This document shows positions 8,341-16,109 of a stretch of DNA of 18,420 nucleotides, one piece after another. Every line of letters begins with the position of its first letter. The first letter of the stretch is position 1. Source of the stretch: Spirochaetales bacterium (GTDB taxonomy: Bacteria; Desulfobacterota_D; UBA1144). The stretch is taken from assembly GCA_002730475.1 (NCBI GenBank), contig PCAG01000017.1:1-18420 (forward strand). Direction: 5' to 3'. Made by a program: the position numbers and the translations under genes. Below the pieces are notes generated by a model. The model saw nothing but the letters and a program-made list of their open reading frames with translations. It had not been told where the DNA came from and searched no databases.

Positions 8341-9014
8341 CCCAACATACCAAGCAGAAAAGGATTTGATTCTTTTTCGGTACTGACACGTGTTTCAGGT
8401 CCATGGCCAGGAAGTAGAATCGTTTCCCCCGGTAAGCACATCAGTCTTTTTTTAATGTTCCCAACAAGATCATTCATGTTTGTACCACCTGTTAAATCGA
8501 CCCTGCCAATGCTACCAGCGAAAACTGTATCACCAGAAACTACGATATCTTGCTCCATATTGTCTTCCGAGTTCTTTTGAGCTTGAAAATAAAAACAAAG
8601 ACTCCCAGGTGAATGCCCAGGAACCAAAATAGCTTTGAATGCCAATCCCGCTATTTCAAGCTCTTCTTCATCCTTAATAAAAAAATCTACTTTAGGAATT
8701 ACAGGATCTGAGAATTCCTCAAGCCCAAATCTCATTGATGCACTTATCATTACATCTAGAATAGGCAATTCGTTCTTATGTAGATAAAAATTGGCATCAT
8801 ATTTTTTTTTGAAGTGTTCAACTCCATATACGTGATCAAGATGAGCATGTGTGTTTACTATGTACATTTTGTCAAAACTAATTTTTTTAATCACTTCTTC
8901 TATTTCCGGAATTTGACTCCCAGGGTCAATTAAAATAAGCTCGGTGGACCTATCTCCTTTAATTACGTAAGTGTTTTCTACGAATGCCCCACCAGGAATT
9001 GCTTCGACTAACAT
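8337..9014 (-). CDS. Metallo-beta-lactamase-fold hydrolase (glyoxalase II-like)
   Basis: This 225-residue cytosolic-type protein has the full binuclear metal site of the MBL fold: THAHLDH (His56, His58, Asp60, His61), His134 in LVPGHSPGS, Asp162 in SGDTVF and His204 in LPGHGPET. The pattern and size match the YcbL/glyoxalase-II-like branch, which hydrolyses thioesters such as S-lactoylglutathione. The actual substrate cannot be told from sequence alone. The gene follows rplI after 42 nt and overlaps ftsB by 4 nt. No ribosome binding site is evident. A perfect TTGACA (minus strand, 9049-9054) lies upstream, but no -10 box is correctly spaced from it. Confidence 0.92.
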   Translation of the reverse strand: MLVEAIPGGAFVENTYVIKGDRSTELILIDPGSQIPEIEEVIKKISFDKMYIVNTHAHLDHVYGVEHFKKKYDANFYLHKNELPILDVMISASMRFGLEEFSDPVIPKVDFFIKDEEELEIAGLAFKAILVPGHSPGSLCFYFQAQKNSEDNMEQDIVVSGDTVFAGSIGRVDLTGGTNMNDLVGNIKKRLMCLPGETILLPGHGPETRVSTEKESNPFLLGMLG

Positions 9015-9056
9015 AGTGATGTTTAGGTTACTATAAAGTTTTTGTTTATGTCAATT

Positions 9057-9497
9057 CTATTCTCTTATTAGAACTATAGTAATTGTAGCGTAAATATTGG
9101 CATAAATTTTTATTTTCACATCCGTTTTGCCTAACGAACTTATTGGCTTTTTTAAACCTATGTTTCTTTTGTCTATAGTATAGCCAAGATTTAATAAGGA
9201 GTCCGATATCGACTTGGTGGTTATCGAACCAAAAATTTTACCTTTGTTCTCTTTTACAACAAAATTTAAAATTCTTTTATTGAGGCTGTTCGCAATACTA
9301 TTTGCATTAGCTCTATTTGCCAAATCCCTTCTTGTTTCCGAATCTTGTTTGGCTACTAAATTATTGATATTCTTTTTTGTAGCTTCAACAGCTAGTTTCT
9401 TAGGTATTAAAAAATTTCTAGCCTGACCTTCCTTAACTTCTACTATATCTCCTTTGTTTCCAATCTTTTTTACGTCCTGAAGAAGAATTATTTTCAT
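9057..9497 (-). CDS. rplI: 50S ribosomal protein L9
   Basis: This 146-residue protein is L9. The N-terminal domain begins MKIILLQDVKKIGNKGDIVEVKEG and contains the ARNFLIPKKLA signature. A long charged linker helix follows, and then a C-terminal domain that includes KENKGKIFGSITTKSI. L9 binds 23S rRNA at the base of the L1 stalk and reaches across to neighbouring ribosomes, helping frame maintenance. It follows rpsR after 13 nt in the usual rpsF-rpsR-rplI order, without a clear ribosome binding site, so translation by coupling is likely. Length and ends are normal for the family. Confidence 0.98.
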   Translation of the reverse strand: MKIILLQDVKKIGNKGDIVEVKEGQARNFLIPKKLAVEATKKNINNLVAKQDSETRRDLANRANANSIANSLNKRILNFVVKENKGKIFGSITTKSISDSLLNLGYTIDKRNIGLKKPISSLGKTDVKIKIYANIYATITIVLIRE

Positions 9498-9510
9498 AAA
9501 TTGGAATAGT

Positions 9511-9753
9511 TTATTTGTGATTAACCGTGTAAGGAAGAAGGGCCATATAGCGGGCTTTCTTTATTTCCTTGGATATTTGTCTTTGTTGTGAAGCGGTATT
9601 TCCTGTCATCCTCCTAGGAGCAATTTTTTTTCTTTCTGTTATAAAATTTGTTAGAAGTTCAACATTCTTATAATTGATCTCTACGTTTCCTGCCAAAAGT
9701 GCCGAAGCTCTTTTTCGGGGTTTTCTATCTTTTCTATCGTAACTCTGACTCAT
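9511..9753 (-). CDS. rpsR: 30S ribosomal protein S18
   Basis: This 80-residue basic protein matches S18, with [19 protein letters not shown] followed by the hallmark [31 protein letters not shown]18 binds next to S6 in the platform of the small subunit, and the two enter the ribosome as a heterodimer. Its start overlaps the rpsF stop by 4 nt (ATGA, 9750-9753), and an AAGGTAG element lies just upstream. This fits tight coupling of the two partners at equal levels. The protein has an ordinary length and an ordinary basic N-terminus ([10 protein letters not shown]). Confidence 0.98.
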   Translation of the reverse strand: MSQSYDRKDRKPRKRASALLAGNVEINYKNVELLTNFITERKKIAPRRMTGNTASQQRQISKEIKKARYMALLPYTVNHK

Positions 9754-10061
9754 TTTGCTACCTTCTTCTCTGCGATTTTGTCGATTAAAAATCGTAATAC
9801 GGACGTTTTTTCAAAACTCAAAATTAACTCTACTTCTTTGATACACGTGGGTGAGCATTTTGTCTCAAGTAGATAATACTTCCCATTTTTATGATTGTTA
9901 ATTGTGTAGGCAAGTTTCCGATTTGCCCACTCTTCAAATTTAACAATCTCGGATTCATGCTTATTTTCTATCGTAGACTTGATTTTATCCGACAATTCTT
10001 TGTAGGAATCATCTGTCAAAGTGGGAGGCACTATAAAGAGTACCTCGTAAAGATTTGTCAT
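9750..10061 (-). CDS. rpsF: 30S ribosomal protein S6
   Basis: This 103-residue protein matches S6: it starts [13 protein letters not shown], carries the [22 protein letters not shown] strand pair and ends with a short basic tail (KKVAK). S6 pairs with S18 and binds the central domain of 16S rRNA. It is the first ribosomal gene of the rpsF-rpsR-rplI unit and has the strongest Shine-Dalgarno of that unit (AGGAGG, 6 nt before the ATG). The 50-nt leader can fold in two ways, one of which would bury part of that Shine-Dalgarno; it is described as a separate feature. Confidence 0.98.
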   Translation of the reverse strand: MTNLYEVLFIVPPTLTDDSYKELSDKIKSTIENKHESEIVKFEEWANRKLAYTINNHKNGKYYLLETKCSPTCIKEVELILSFEKTSVLRFLIDKIAEKKVAK

Positions 10062-10067
10062 TTCTGA

Positions 10068-10108
10068 CCTCCTGTTATGGGCTGCTGGTCAAATAGATTG
10101 ACAACAGG
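10068..10108 (-). promoter_or_regulatory. rpsF leader with two competing hairpins and Shine-Dalgarno
   Basis: Read on the minus strand, the 50 nt between ychF and rpsF contain a long hairpin at 10107-10082. CTGTTGTCAA pairs with TTGACCAGCAG through one bulged C and a 5-nt loop, about 10 bp. A second, mutually exclusive pairing joins CCTGTT (10108-10103) with AACAGG (10076-10071). The AACAGG overlaps the first half of the AGGAGG Shine-Dalgarno (10073-10068). The inner stem GTCAA/TTGAC can persist in both folds. This layout is what a translational autoregulator would look like, and S6:S18-binding leaders upstream of rpsF are known in many bacteria. The conserved CCG of those leaders is not evident here, so assignment to that motif is unproven. 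The first hairpin begins only 4 nt after the ychF stop codon. Confidence 0.5.
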
Positions 10109-10111
10109 CTG

Positions 10112-11203
10112 CTAAACATTATACCTAAAGTGGATTATATCTCCATCTTTAACGAGGTATTCTTTTCCTTCCGATCTAATTAGACCTTTGTTCTTAACCG
10201 CCTCTTCTGAGCCATATTGCATATAATCTTCAAACCCGATTATCTCCGCTCTGATAAACCCCTTTTGAAAATCAGAATGAATTTTTCCTGCAGCTATTGG
10301 CGCTTTCGTATTGTTCATAATACTCCATGCTCTAGTTTCATCTGTGCCCGCGGTATAAAAAGTAATTAAATTTAGTATTGAGTAAGCCTTGCTGATTAAG
10401 ACTTTGAGGCCAGTTTCTTTAATGTCGTATTCATCAAGAAAAAGATTCTTCTCCTCATCGTTCAAATCTTTAATCTCACTTTCAAGTAATCCATATATTT
10501 CAATGTACGACCCCCCCTTCTTCTCTATTGTTTCTTTGAGGTGACCAATTTTATCTTCGTTGATTGATTCGTTTCCATAATTTAGTACATACAACATGGG
10601 TTTTGTCGAAATTAAATTTAATTGTCTAATAATATCTAAATCATTTACATCAAAATCTTTTTCTAAATCTATATTCCTATTGTCATTTAACAGATTGCTA
10701 ATTTTTTTCACAATTTCAAATTCTTTGATGGAATCTTTATTGTTACCTTTTTTAAGTTTTTCAAGTTTCGTTAGTCTTTTCTCAAGAATTTGCAAATCAC
10801 TAATCGCCAACTCAAGGTTGATAATTTCTAGATCTCTAATTGGGTCTACTGTTTCTAGAACATGGGTTACTTCTCCCTCAAAGCACCTTAAAATATGAGC
10901 GATGGCATCAACTTCTCGGATGTTGGCTAGGAACTTGTTGCCTAATCCTTCTCCTTTGCTTGCACCTTCAACAAGTCCTGCAATGTCAACAAACTTTAAA
11001 GACGTGGGAATATTTTTTTTTGAATTTAATAAATTATGAAGTTTGGTTAAACGGCTATCGGGGATATCTACTACCGCGATGTTTGGCTCTATTGTTGTGA
11101 ATGGATAATTAGCACTTTCTGCCGCGACATTAGTGAGAGCTGAAAAAATGGTTGATTTTCCAACGTTGGGTAACCCAACAATGCCGCAACTGAGAGAACT
11201 CAT
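10112..11203 (-). CDS. ychF: Redox-regulated ATPase YchF (Obg/YchF family)
   Basis: This 363-residue protein has the P-loop GLPNVGKS (residues 10-17), switch elements ([16 protein letters not shown], and [20 protein letters not shown]), a central coiled-coil insertion (about 125-160) and a C-terminal TGS domain beginning near [13 protein letters not shown] and ending [11 protein letters not shown]. YchF/OLA1 proteins prefer ATP over GTP because the usual NKxD specificity motif is altered; here the region reads LNYGNES. They associate with ribosomes and are linked to translation and oxidative stress responses. It starts 1 nt after the hppA stop (10112-11203 against 11205) with no clear ribosome binding site of its own. 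In many bacteria ychF directly follows pth; here hppA lies between them. Confidence 0.97.
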   Translation of the reverse strand: MSSLSCGIVGLPNVGKSTIFSALTNVAAESANYPFTTIEPNIAVVDIPDSRLTKLHNLLNSKKNIPTSLKFVDIAGLVEGASKGEGLGNKFLANIREVDAIAHILRCFEGEVTHVLETVDPIRDLEIINLELAISDLQILEKRLTKLEKLKKGNNKDSIKEFEIVKKISNLLNDNRNIDLEKDFDVNDLDIIRQLNLISTKPMLYVLNYGNESINEDKIGHLKETIEKKGGSYIEIYGLLESEIKDLNDEEKNLFLDEYDIKETGLKVLISKAYSILNLITFYTAGTDETRAWSIMNNTKAPIAAGKIHSDFQKGFIRAEIIGFEDYMQYGSEEAVKNKGLIRSEGKEYLVKDGDIIHFRYNV

Positions 11204-11204
11204 T

Positions 11205-13250
11205 CTATAAGAACAAAGGCGCTGTAACCAACGATACTATTGTCATTAATTTTATTAAAATATTCATGGCTGGTCCAGATGTATCCTTGAAAGGATCTCC
11301 GATTGTATCACCGACAACGGCTGCTTTGTGTGCATCAGAACCTTTACCACCTAAGTTTCCTTCTTCTATATATTTTTTTGCATTATCCCAAGCCCCACCA
11401 GAGTTTGCCATCATGAGAGCAAGTGTAACTCCAGAGACAAGGGCGCCGGCTAAAAACCCGGCTAATCCTTTTGCTTCCAATACGAATCCCACAATGATTG
11501 GACAGATGACCGCCAACACTCCGGGAACGATCATTTCTTTTAGAGAAGACTCGGTGCTAATTTTAATACATGAAGCATAGTCAGGCTCTGCCTCTCCCTC
11601 CATAATGCCTTTTATTTCTCTGAATTGTCTCCTAACTTCTTGTACCATTCCTTCTGCTGCTCTACCAACGGCACCCATCGTCAAAGCTCCAAAGAGATAT
11701 GGAATCATTCCTCCAAGTAACAAACCAGCTACAACTTTATAATCCCTAAGGTCTACTACGTCTAAGTTCGCTGCTGCTGCAAAAGCCACAAAAAGAGTTA
11801 AGGCAGTTAAAGCGGCAGAACCAATAGCGAACCCTTTTCCAATTGCAGCTGTTGTGTTCCCAAGCGAATCAAGCTTATCCGTAATTTTTCTTACGTCTGA
11901 ACCTAAGTGAGCCATTTCGGCTATACCCCCTGCATTATCTGCGATGGGGCCGTATGCATCGACCGACATAGTCATTCCGATTGTGGAAAGCATACTCACT
12001 GCTGCTATACCAATCCCATAAAGACCAAAACTTAGATAAGAAAGAACTATAGCAATAACAATAATTAATACCGGTAGCGCCGTACTTAACATACCTGTTG
12101 CTAGGCCACTAATTATATTTGTCGCTACACCTCCTTTGCTAGATGCTTCAGCGATTTCTTTAATTGGTTTTCCAGAGGTGTAGTATTCCGTTATTCCACC
12201 AATGGCCGAGCCTGATAACAGACCAACGATTGCACAAGTGAATAAGCTAAGTAGTTCACTTTTTGATATACCCACACTTTGTCCAACATAATTAATAGCA
12301 AGATAAGCAAAAACTAAAAATAAAATTCCAGCCGTTAAAGATGCTTTGCGTAACACACCGGAGGGCTCAGATTTCTGTAGTAAATCAACAACCCTAGTTC
12401 CCAAAAAGGAAGCTAATGTGCCGACTATAACAAGCATTATAGGAAAAGCATAGTATGCAAGCTTTACCTCAGAAGAGAACGCAAATCCTGACGCGATAAC
12501 AATTGTTGCAATTACACTACCAACATATGATTCAAATAAATCGGCTCCCATGCCAGCAACGTCTCCTACGTTGTCCCCGACATTATCGGCTATAGTCGCT
12601 GGATTACGAGGATCATCTTCAGGAATTCCAGCCTCAACTTTTCCAACCAAATCTGCTCCAACGTCTGCAGCTTTTGTGTATATGCCACCCCCAACTCTAG
12701 CAAAAAGAGCAACCGAGCTAGCACCCATTGCAAAACCACCTATATTTTTAGCAAATGCTATCAGGCTTTGATCCGTAACAGGATTGAGATAAAAATAAAT
12801 AGCAAAAGCAATTGTTATACCAAGCATACCTAAGCTAGCAACAGAAAAACCCATGACGCTTCCGCCTTTAAATGCGGTTGCTAAAGCGGATCCTTGTCCA
12901 TCCGATGCGGCTGCTTGGGCTGTACGACTATTGGCTATACAAGCGGAGGTCATTCCTGCCCAACCGCACGTCATTGATAAAATAGCCCCCCCGAAATATG
13001 CAAGAGCGGTCTCTTTTCCAAAATAAAAAAATAACAAAGATCCAACGACAAGAACGAAGATGGTTATGTATTTATATTCTTGTTGAATAAACGACATTGC
13101 ACCATCGTAGATTGTTGCACCAAGTTTCTTTTGGGTGCCGTTTCCTCTTGGCATTGATTTTAAATTTGAATATGTGACTTGGGCGTAAATTAAACCGAGA
13201 ACAGCAAGTATAATTCCACCGTAAGTAACAAACTGAGTTGATAAATCCAT
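11205..13250 (-). CDS. hppA: Membrane-bound ion-translocating pyrophosphatase, K+-dependent type
   Basis: This 681-residue protein with about 16 membrane helices hydrolyses cytoplasmic pyrophosphate and pumps H+ and/or Na+ outward. The catalytic core is intact: [13 protein letters not shown] (197-209), the DDPRNP loop, [20 protein letters not shown] (223-242) and, near the end, [14 protein letters not shown]. The segment [10 protein letters not shown] (464-473) has Ala at the position where K+-independent enzymes have Lys, so this is the K+-dependent class. Glu240 in DLFES is the semi-conserved gate glutamate. K+-dependent enzymes may pump Na+ or H+, and that cannot be settled from the sequence alone. 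A strong ribosome binding site (AAGGAGGAG) precedes the ATG. An 18-nt perfect dyad sits upstream. Confidence 0.97.
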   Translation of the reverse strand: MDLSTQFVTYGGIILAVLGLIYAQVTYSNLKSMPRGNGTQKKLGATIYDGAMSFIQQEYKYITIFVLVVGSLLFFYFGKETALAYFGGAILSMTCGWAGMTSACIANSRTAQAAASDGQGSALATAFKGGSVMGFSVASLGMLGITIAFAIYFYLNPVTDQSLIAFAKNIGGFAMGASSVALFARVGGGIYTKAADVGADLVGKVEAGIPEDDPRNPATIADNVGDNVGDVAGMGADLFESYVGSVIATIVIASGFAFSSEVKLAYYAFPIMLVIVGTLASFLGTRVVDLLQKSEPSGVLRKASLTAGILFLVFAYLAINYVGQSVGISKSELLSLFTCAIVGLLSGSAIGGITEYYTSGKPIKEIAEASSKGGVATNIISGLATGMLSTALPVLIIVIAIVLSYLSFGLYGIGIAAVSMLSTIGMTMSVDAYGPIADNAGGIAEMAHLGSDVRKITDKLDSLGNTTAAIGKGFAIGSAALTALTLFVAFAAAANLDVVDLRDYKVVAGLLLGGMIPYLFGALTMGAVGRAAEGMVQEVRRQFREIKGIMEGEAEPDYASCIKISTESSLKEMIVPGVLAVICPIIVGFVLEAKGLAGFLAGALVSGVTLALMMANSGGAWDNAKKYIEEGNLGGKGSDAHKAAVVGDTIGDPFKDTSGPAMNILIKLMTIVSLVTAPLFL

Positions 13251-13269
13251 AAGCTCCTCCTTGTCGCTG

Positions 13270-13287
13270 ATTATCTAGTTAGATAAT
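13270..13287. promoter_or_regulatory. 18-nt perfect dyad between pth and hppA
   Basis: ATTATCTA (13270-13277) and TAGATAAT (13280-13287) form an 8-bp perfect inverted repeat with a 2-nt centre. It lies in the 39-nt gap between the pth stop and the hppA start, about 20 nt upstream of the hppA start codon and adjoining the Shine-Dalgarno region. The two-nt centre and lack of a following T-run make a terminator unlikely. A protein-binding operator, or a processing or structural element that sets hppA apart from the genes around it, fits better. Its function is inferred. Confidence 0.45.
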
Positions 13288-13289
13288 AT

Positions 13290-13853
13290 TCATTGAATTT
13301 TACTGTTAAATTTGTTCATTGCAAATGAAATACCGTCAAAAATGATATTATGTACAATCTCATCCGCGATACTGGTGATTTTGCCTACTGCTATGGCCTC
13401 ATCTGGAAGAAATCTAGATAGGACATAATTATCAATGGTGGATTTATCTCTGGGCTTACCTATCCCGATTCTTATTCTAATAAAATTGTTATCAGAAAGA
13501 TGTTCTATGATAGAATTTATCCCGTTATGCCCCCCAGAACTTCCTCCGACTTTAATTCTAATTTGGCCAACATCTAGATCTAAGTCGTCAAAAATAACGA
13601 TTATTTTATCAGTGCTAATTTTGAAGAAGTCCTTAATTAATTTAACGGCCTTCCCGCTATTATTCATAAACGTTTGAGGTTTGCTTAAGATAAAATTATG
13701 ATTTTCTTTTGTATATCGACCATATAATGAAAAGAACTTTGACTTGTTGATATCGGTCAATGTTTGTTTTGCCAAAGAATCTAGAAAGGAAAAACCGATA
13801 TTGTGCCTGGTTGAATTATATTTCCCTCCAGGATTTCCAAGTCCTACCAACAA
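13290..13853 (-). CDS. pth: Peptidyl-tRNA hydrolase
   Basis: Pth releases tRNA from peptidyl-tRNA that has dropped off the ribosome. Motifs are LVGLGNPGGKYNSTRHNIGF with the catalytic His (residue 17), KPQTFMNNSGKAV, DDLDLDVGQIRIK and GGSSGGHNGINSI. The longest reading frame starts at an ATG at 13952, but its first 33 residues (rich in Lys, NPKKGQK...) are the antiphase reading of the acidic tail of rplY and match nothing in the family. I therefore take the TTG at 13853, 7 nt after the rplY stop, which gives 187 residues and the normal MLVGLGNPG start. A second TTG at 13850 is equally possible. No strong ribosome binding site is visible, so coupling to rplY is likely. Confidence 0.92.
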   Translation of the reverse strand: MLVGLGNPGGKYNSTRHNIGFSFLDSLAKQTLTDINKSKFFSLYGRYTKENHNFILSKPQTFMNNSGKAVKLIKDFFKISTDKIIVIFDDLDLDVGQIRIKVGGSSGGHNGINSIIEHLSDNNFIRIRIGIGKPRDKSTIDNYVLSRFLPDEAIAVGKITSIADEIVHNIIFDGISFAMNKFNSKIQ

Positions 13854-13860
13854 AGTTGTT

Positions 13861-14532
13861 TTAGCTTGCTTCTTCTTTATCACTTTCAGTTGTTTCTTCT
13901 TCGGATTTGCTTTCTGCCCCTTCTTCGGATTTGCTTTCCTCGGTAGCTGCAACCTCTTCAGTTTCCATTATTAGCCTAGGAGTTAGTATGCTAATAACAG
14001 TATTATTAGAATTTGAGATAATATTTATTCCATTCAATACAGGAAGATCTTCAACTTTTAATGTATCACCTATGTTCATGTGTGATATTTCAACTTCAAT
14101 CTCATTGGGTATGTTCTCCGGAAGACATTCGACTTTAACTTCATTAGCTAGTGTTTGAATTACGCCACCACTCTTTACTCCTTCAGGTCTTCCATTAAAT
14201 TTAAGTGGGCAAGAGATTGTAACCTGCTCCCCTTCGCTTATTTCGTAAAAATCAAGATGCAGAGGATCACTTGTTAGCGTATCCAAATGAGCTTCTTTTA
14301 AAAGAACTTTCTTCTTAATCTCTGAATCCTGTACGTGCATTTCGATTATAGTATTTTCACCGGCTTCAGTCTTTAAGGCTTTTTTGAATTTTAAAAAATC
14401 AACAGCAATATTTAGGTTCTCTTTGTTTTTTCCGTATACGACTGCAGGAATCAAGCCAGTTTTTCTAAACCTCTTACTTGCTCCTTTTCCAAGAACCTCT
14501 CTCTTCGTAACTGTAAACTCAACGCTAACCAT
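13861..14532 (-). CDS. rplY: 50S ribosomal protein L25 / general stress protein Ctc
   Basis: This 223-residue protein is the long, two-domain (TL5/Ctc) form of L25. The N-terminal 5S-rRNA-binding domain starts MVSVEFTVTKREVLGKGASKR and includes IPAVVYGK and LHLDFYEI. A C-terminal beta domain spans about residues 95-185 (PLKFNGRPEGVKSGG, DTLKVEDLPV). The last 30 or so residues form a very acidic Glu/Ser tail containing an 8-residue repeat (SKSEEGAE/SKSEEETT). L25 binds 5S rRNA in the large-subunit central protuberance. TAGGAGA is well placed before the ATG and overlaps the prs stop. It is followed at once by pth, the common bacterial order. Confidence 0.96.
   Translation of the reverse strand: MVSVEFTVTKREVLGKGASKRFRKTGLIPAVVYGKNKENLNIAVDFLKFKKALKTEAGENTIIEMHVQDSEIKKKVLLKEAHLDTLTSDPLHLDFYEISEGEQVTISCPLKFNGRPEGVKSGGVIQTLANEVKVECLPENIPNEIEVEISHMNIGDTLKVEDLPVLNGINIISNSNNTVISILTPRLIMETEEVAATEESKSEEGAESKSEEETTESDKEEAS
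13897..13938 (-). repeat. 24-nt-period tandem repeat in the rplY acidic tail
   Basis: An 18-nt perfect match occurs at 13897-13914 and again at 13921-13938, spaced 24 nt apart. It encodes the repeated Ser-Lys-Ser-Glu-Glu portion of the L25 C-terminal tail. A 24-nt duplication keeps the frame and lengthens the disordered tail by eight residues. It looks like local slippage rather than a mobile element. Confidence 0.8.
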
Positions 14533-14540
14533 TCTATCTC

Positions 14541-15485
14541 CTACGAAAACAACTTGCTGATGGATTTATTACTTACAATTCTTTTTATTGCTTCAGCAAT
14601 TAAATCAGCAACAGACAATACCTTTATCTTCTTAGAACCTTTTAACTTTTCTTGGTTATTTATTGTATCAGTAATTACGAGTTCCTCAATATGGGAATTT
14701 TCGATATTCTTTACGGCGTTACCCGAAAGAACACCGTGGGTACAAAACATAGATACAGTTTTTGCCCCGGCCTTGATAAGAGCTTCTGCAGATTTGACGG
14801 CGGTACCACCGGTATCGACCAAATCATCGATAAGAATGACATTCTTTTTTCTTACGTTACCTATAACGTTTGTTATTGCTGCCAAATTTGGCCCAGGACG
14901 CCTTTTGTCAGTCATTACCAGATCGGCACCATTTAATTGCTTTGCAAAGACTCTTGCTCGTTCCATACCGCCTGCATCTGGAGACCCAACTACGAAATCT
15001 TTATTTTTAAATTTTTTCTTAAAGTGATTTATCGCAATTGGTCTAGCATACAAGTGATCAACCGGCACATCGAAGAATCCTTGTATTTGCCCGGCATGTA
15101 AATCCATCATGATAACTTTCCTAATTCCGGATTTAATTAACAAATCAGACACGAGCTTGGCTGTTATTGGGGATCTGTCGGAAACTTTTCTATCTTGTCG
15201 TGAATAGCCAAAATAAGGAATAACGGCCGTTATCTCATTGGCTGCTGCTCTTCTTAGTGCGTCGACAATGATAAAAAGCTCCATAAAATTTTCATTTACG
15301 GGAGCGGAAGTTGACTGTATGACATATGCATTGCGTCCTCTTACACTTTCATCTATTTCTACAAAAATCTCACCATCACTGAATCGTCTAATTTCTAAAC
15401 TTCCCAAATCGATTTTTAATTTTTTACATATGGCCTTGCTTAGCGCTACGTTAGATGTTCCAGAAAAGATTTTTGTGTTTCTCAT
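14541..15485 (-). CDS. prs: Ribose-phosphate pyrophosphokinase (PRPP synthetase)
   Basis: This 314-residue class I enzyme makes PRPP from ribose-5-phosphate and ATP, the entry point for purine, pyrimidine, histidine, tryptophan and NAD synthesis. Seen here: FSGTSN at the start, the RRFSDGEIFVEI segment, FMELFIIVDALRRA, the flexible loop YFGYSRQDRKVSDRSPIT, the active-site His130 (MDLHAGQIQGFFDVP) and the PRPP-binding loop VILIDDLVDTGGT (216-228). The gene has no Shine-Dalgarno. Instead a TATAAT lies 6 nt before the ATG, as expected for a leaderless transcript. It ends 8 nt before rplY. Confidence 0.98.
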   Translation of the reverse strand: MRNTKIFSGTSNVALSKAICKKLKIDLGSLEIRRFSDGEIFVEIDESVRGRNAYVIQSTSAPVNENFMELFIIVDALRRAAANEITAVIPYFGYSRQDRKVSDRSPITAKLVSDLLIKSGIRKVIMMDLHAGQIQGFFDVPVDHLYARPIAINHFKKKFKNKDFVVGSPDAGGMERARVFAKQLNGADLVMTDKRRPGPNLAAITNVIGNVRKKNVILIDDLVDTGGTAVKSAEALIKAGAKTVSMFCTHGVLSGNAVKNIENSHIEELVITDTINNQEKLKGSKKIKVLSVADLIAEAIKRIVSNKSISKLFS

Positions 15486-15491
15486 AAATTA

Positions 15492-15525
15492 ATTATAAAA
15501 CATTACTACGTAAAAACTACGTAAA
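15492..15525 (-). promoter_or_regulatory. Candidate leaderless prs promoter with phased direct repeat
   Basis: On the minus strand a consensus TATAAT (15497-15492) ends 6 nt before the prs ATG, which would place transcription start at the A of the start codon. Upstream, two perfect copies of TTTACGTAGT (15514-15505 and 15525-15516) recur with an 11-bp period, on the same face of the helix, covering about -20 to -40. No good TTGACA-type -35 is found at normal spacing, so the repeats may be an activator site substituting for it. The gap between efp and prs (15486-15536) is the largest within this run. Confidence 0.45.
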
Positions 15526-15536
15526 TCAACAAAGCT

Positions 15537-16109
15537 CTAGGCTTTTTTTACTCTTTCGAGGTACTTACCATCTCTTGTGTCGACCTTAATTAAGTCACCT
15601 GTATTAATAAAGAGAGGCACGGACAACTTCATACCTGTTTCTAGCTCTGCGGGCTTACTCCCCCCAGTTACTGTATCGCCCTTTATGCCGGGCTCCGTAT
15701 TAGATACCTTCAGTTCAACAGCGGTTGGCAACTCAATATCAATGGGAGATCCATTGTAATGGAGCAGTTGGACATTTTGTTCTTGTTTTAAAAAATATAA
15801 TTTTTCTCCTAGGATTTTATTGCTTAATTGGTACTGCTCGAAATCCGTCGAATCCATAAAAGTTAATGTCTCGGAGTCTGAGTATAGAAACTGAGAATCC
15901 TTTTTAACTAAATCTGGCAGTTCAAAAACATCCCCTGATCTAAAACTCTTTTCTTGCATATATCCACTGATTATATTCTTTAGTTTTGTTTTTACGATTG
16001 GGCTCCTTTGCTGCATAACTCTGTGATTAAACTCTATTATCTCCCATGGCTCATTTTCGTATAAGATTCGTAATCCTTTATGAAATTTACTTGTATCAAT
16101 CCTACTCAT
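15537..16109 (-). CDS. efp: Translation elongation factor P with Gln at the modification position
   Basis: This 190-residue protein has the normal three-domain EF-P architecture. It begins RIDTSKFHKGLRILYENEPWEIIEF, continues with KTKLKNIISG, FRSGDVFELPDL and FMDSTDFEQYQL, and ends with the oligonucleotide-binding-like domain containing NTEPGIKGDTVTGGSKPA and VPLFINTGDLIKVDTRDG. EF-P enters the ribosomal E site and rescues stalling at polyproline. The loop that normally reads PGKG or PGRN is here MQQRSP, putting Gln34 exactly where the modified Lys34 (lysylated) or Arg (rhamnosylated) sits. Canonical EpmA/EarP-type modification is therefore unlikely. The start overlaps the previous gene by 8 nt. 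Confidence 0.96.
   Translation of the reverse strand: MSRIDTSKFHKGLRILYENEPWEIIEFNHRVMQQRSPIVKTKLKNIISGYMQEKSFRSGDVFELPDLVKKDSQFLYSDSETLTFMDSTDFEQYQLSNKILGEKLYFLKQEQNVQLLHYNGSPIDIELPTAVELKVSNTEPGIKGDTVTGGSKPAELETGMKLSVPLFINTGDLIKVDTRDGKYLERVKKA

Noticed and set aside
9030..9054. Promoter before the MBL hydrolase (TTGACA with TATAGT, minus strand)
   Set aside because: The two boxes are only 13 nt apart, too short for a normal housekeeping promoter, and no better -10 is present at 16-18 nt.
10062..10111. Firm assignment of the rpsF leader to the known S6:S18 RNA motif
   Set aside because: The conserved CCG bulge is not visible; kept only as a candidate regulatory leader.
11266..11580. 104-residue plus-strand frame opposite hppA
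   Set aside because: Pro/Ala-rich antisense reading of conserved hppA helices; no independent coding sign.
14554..15027. 157-residue open frame on the plus strand opposite prs
   Set aside because: It lies wholly antisense to the strongly conserved prs gene, has no ribosome binding site and reads as low-similarity sequence; it is a shadow frame.
15531..15549. Terminator-like hairpin with T-run on the plus strand (AAAGC-TCTAG-GCTTT then T)
   Set aside because: There is no plus-strand gene upstream to terminate, the stem is only 5 bp and most of it is the 3' end of efp; on the minus strand no T-run follows.
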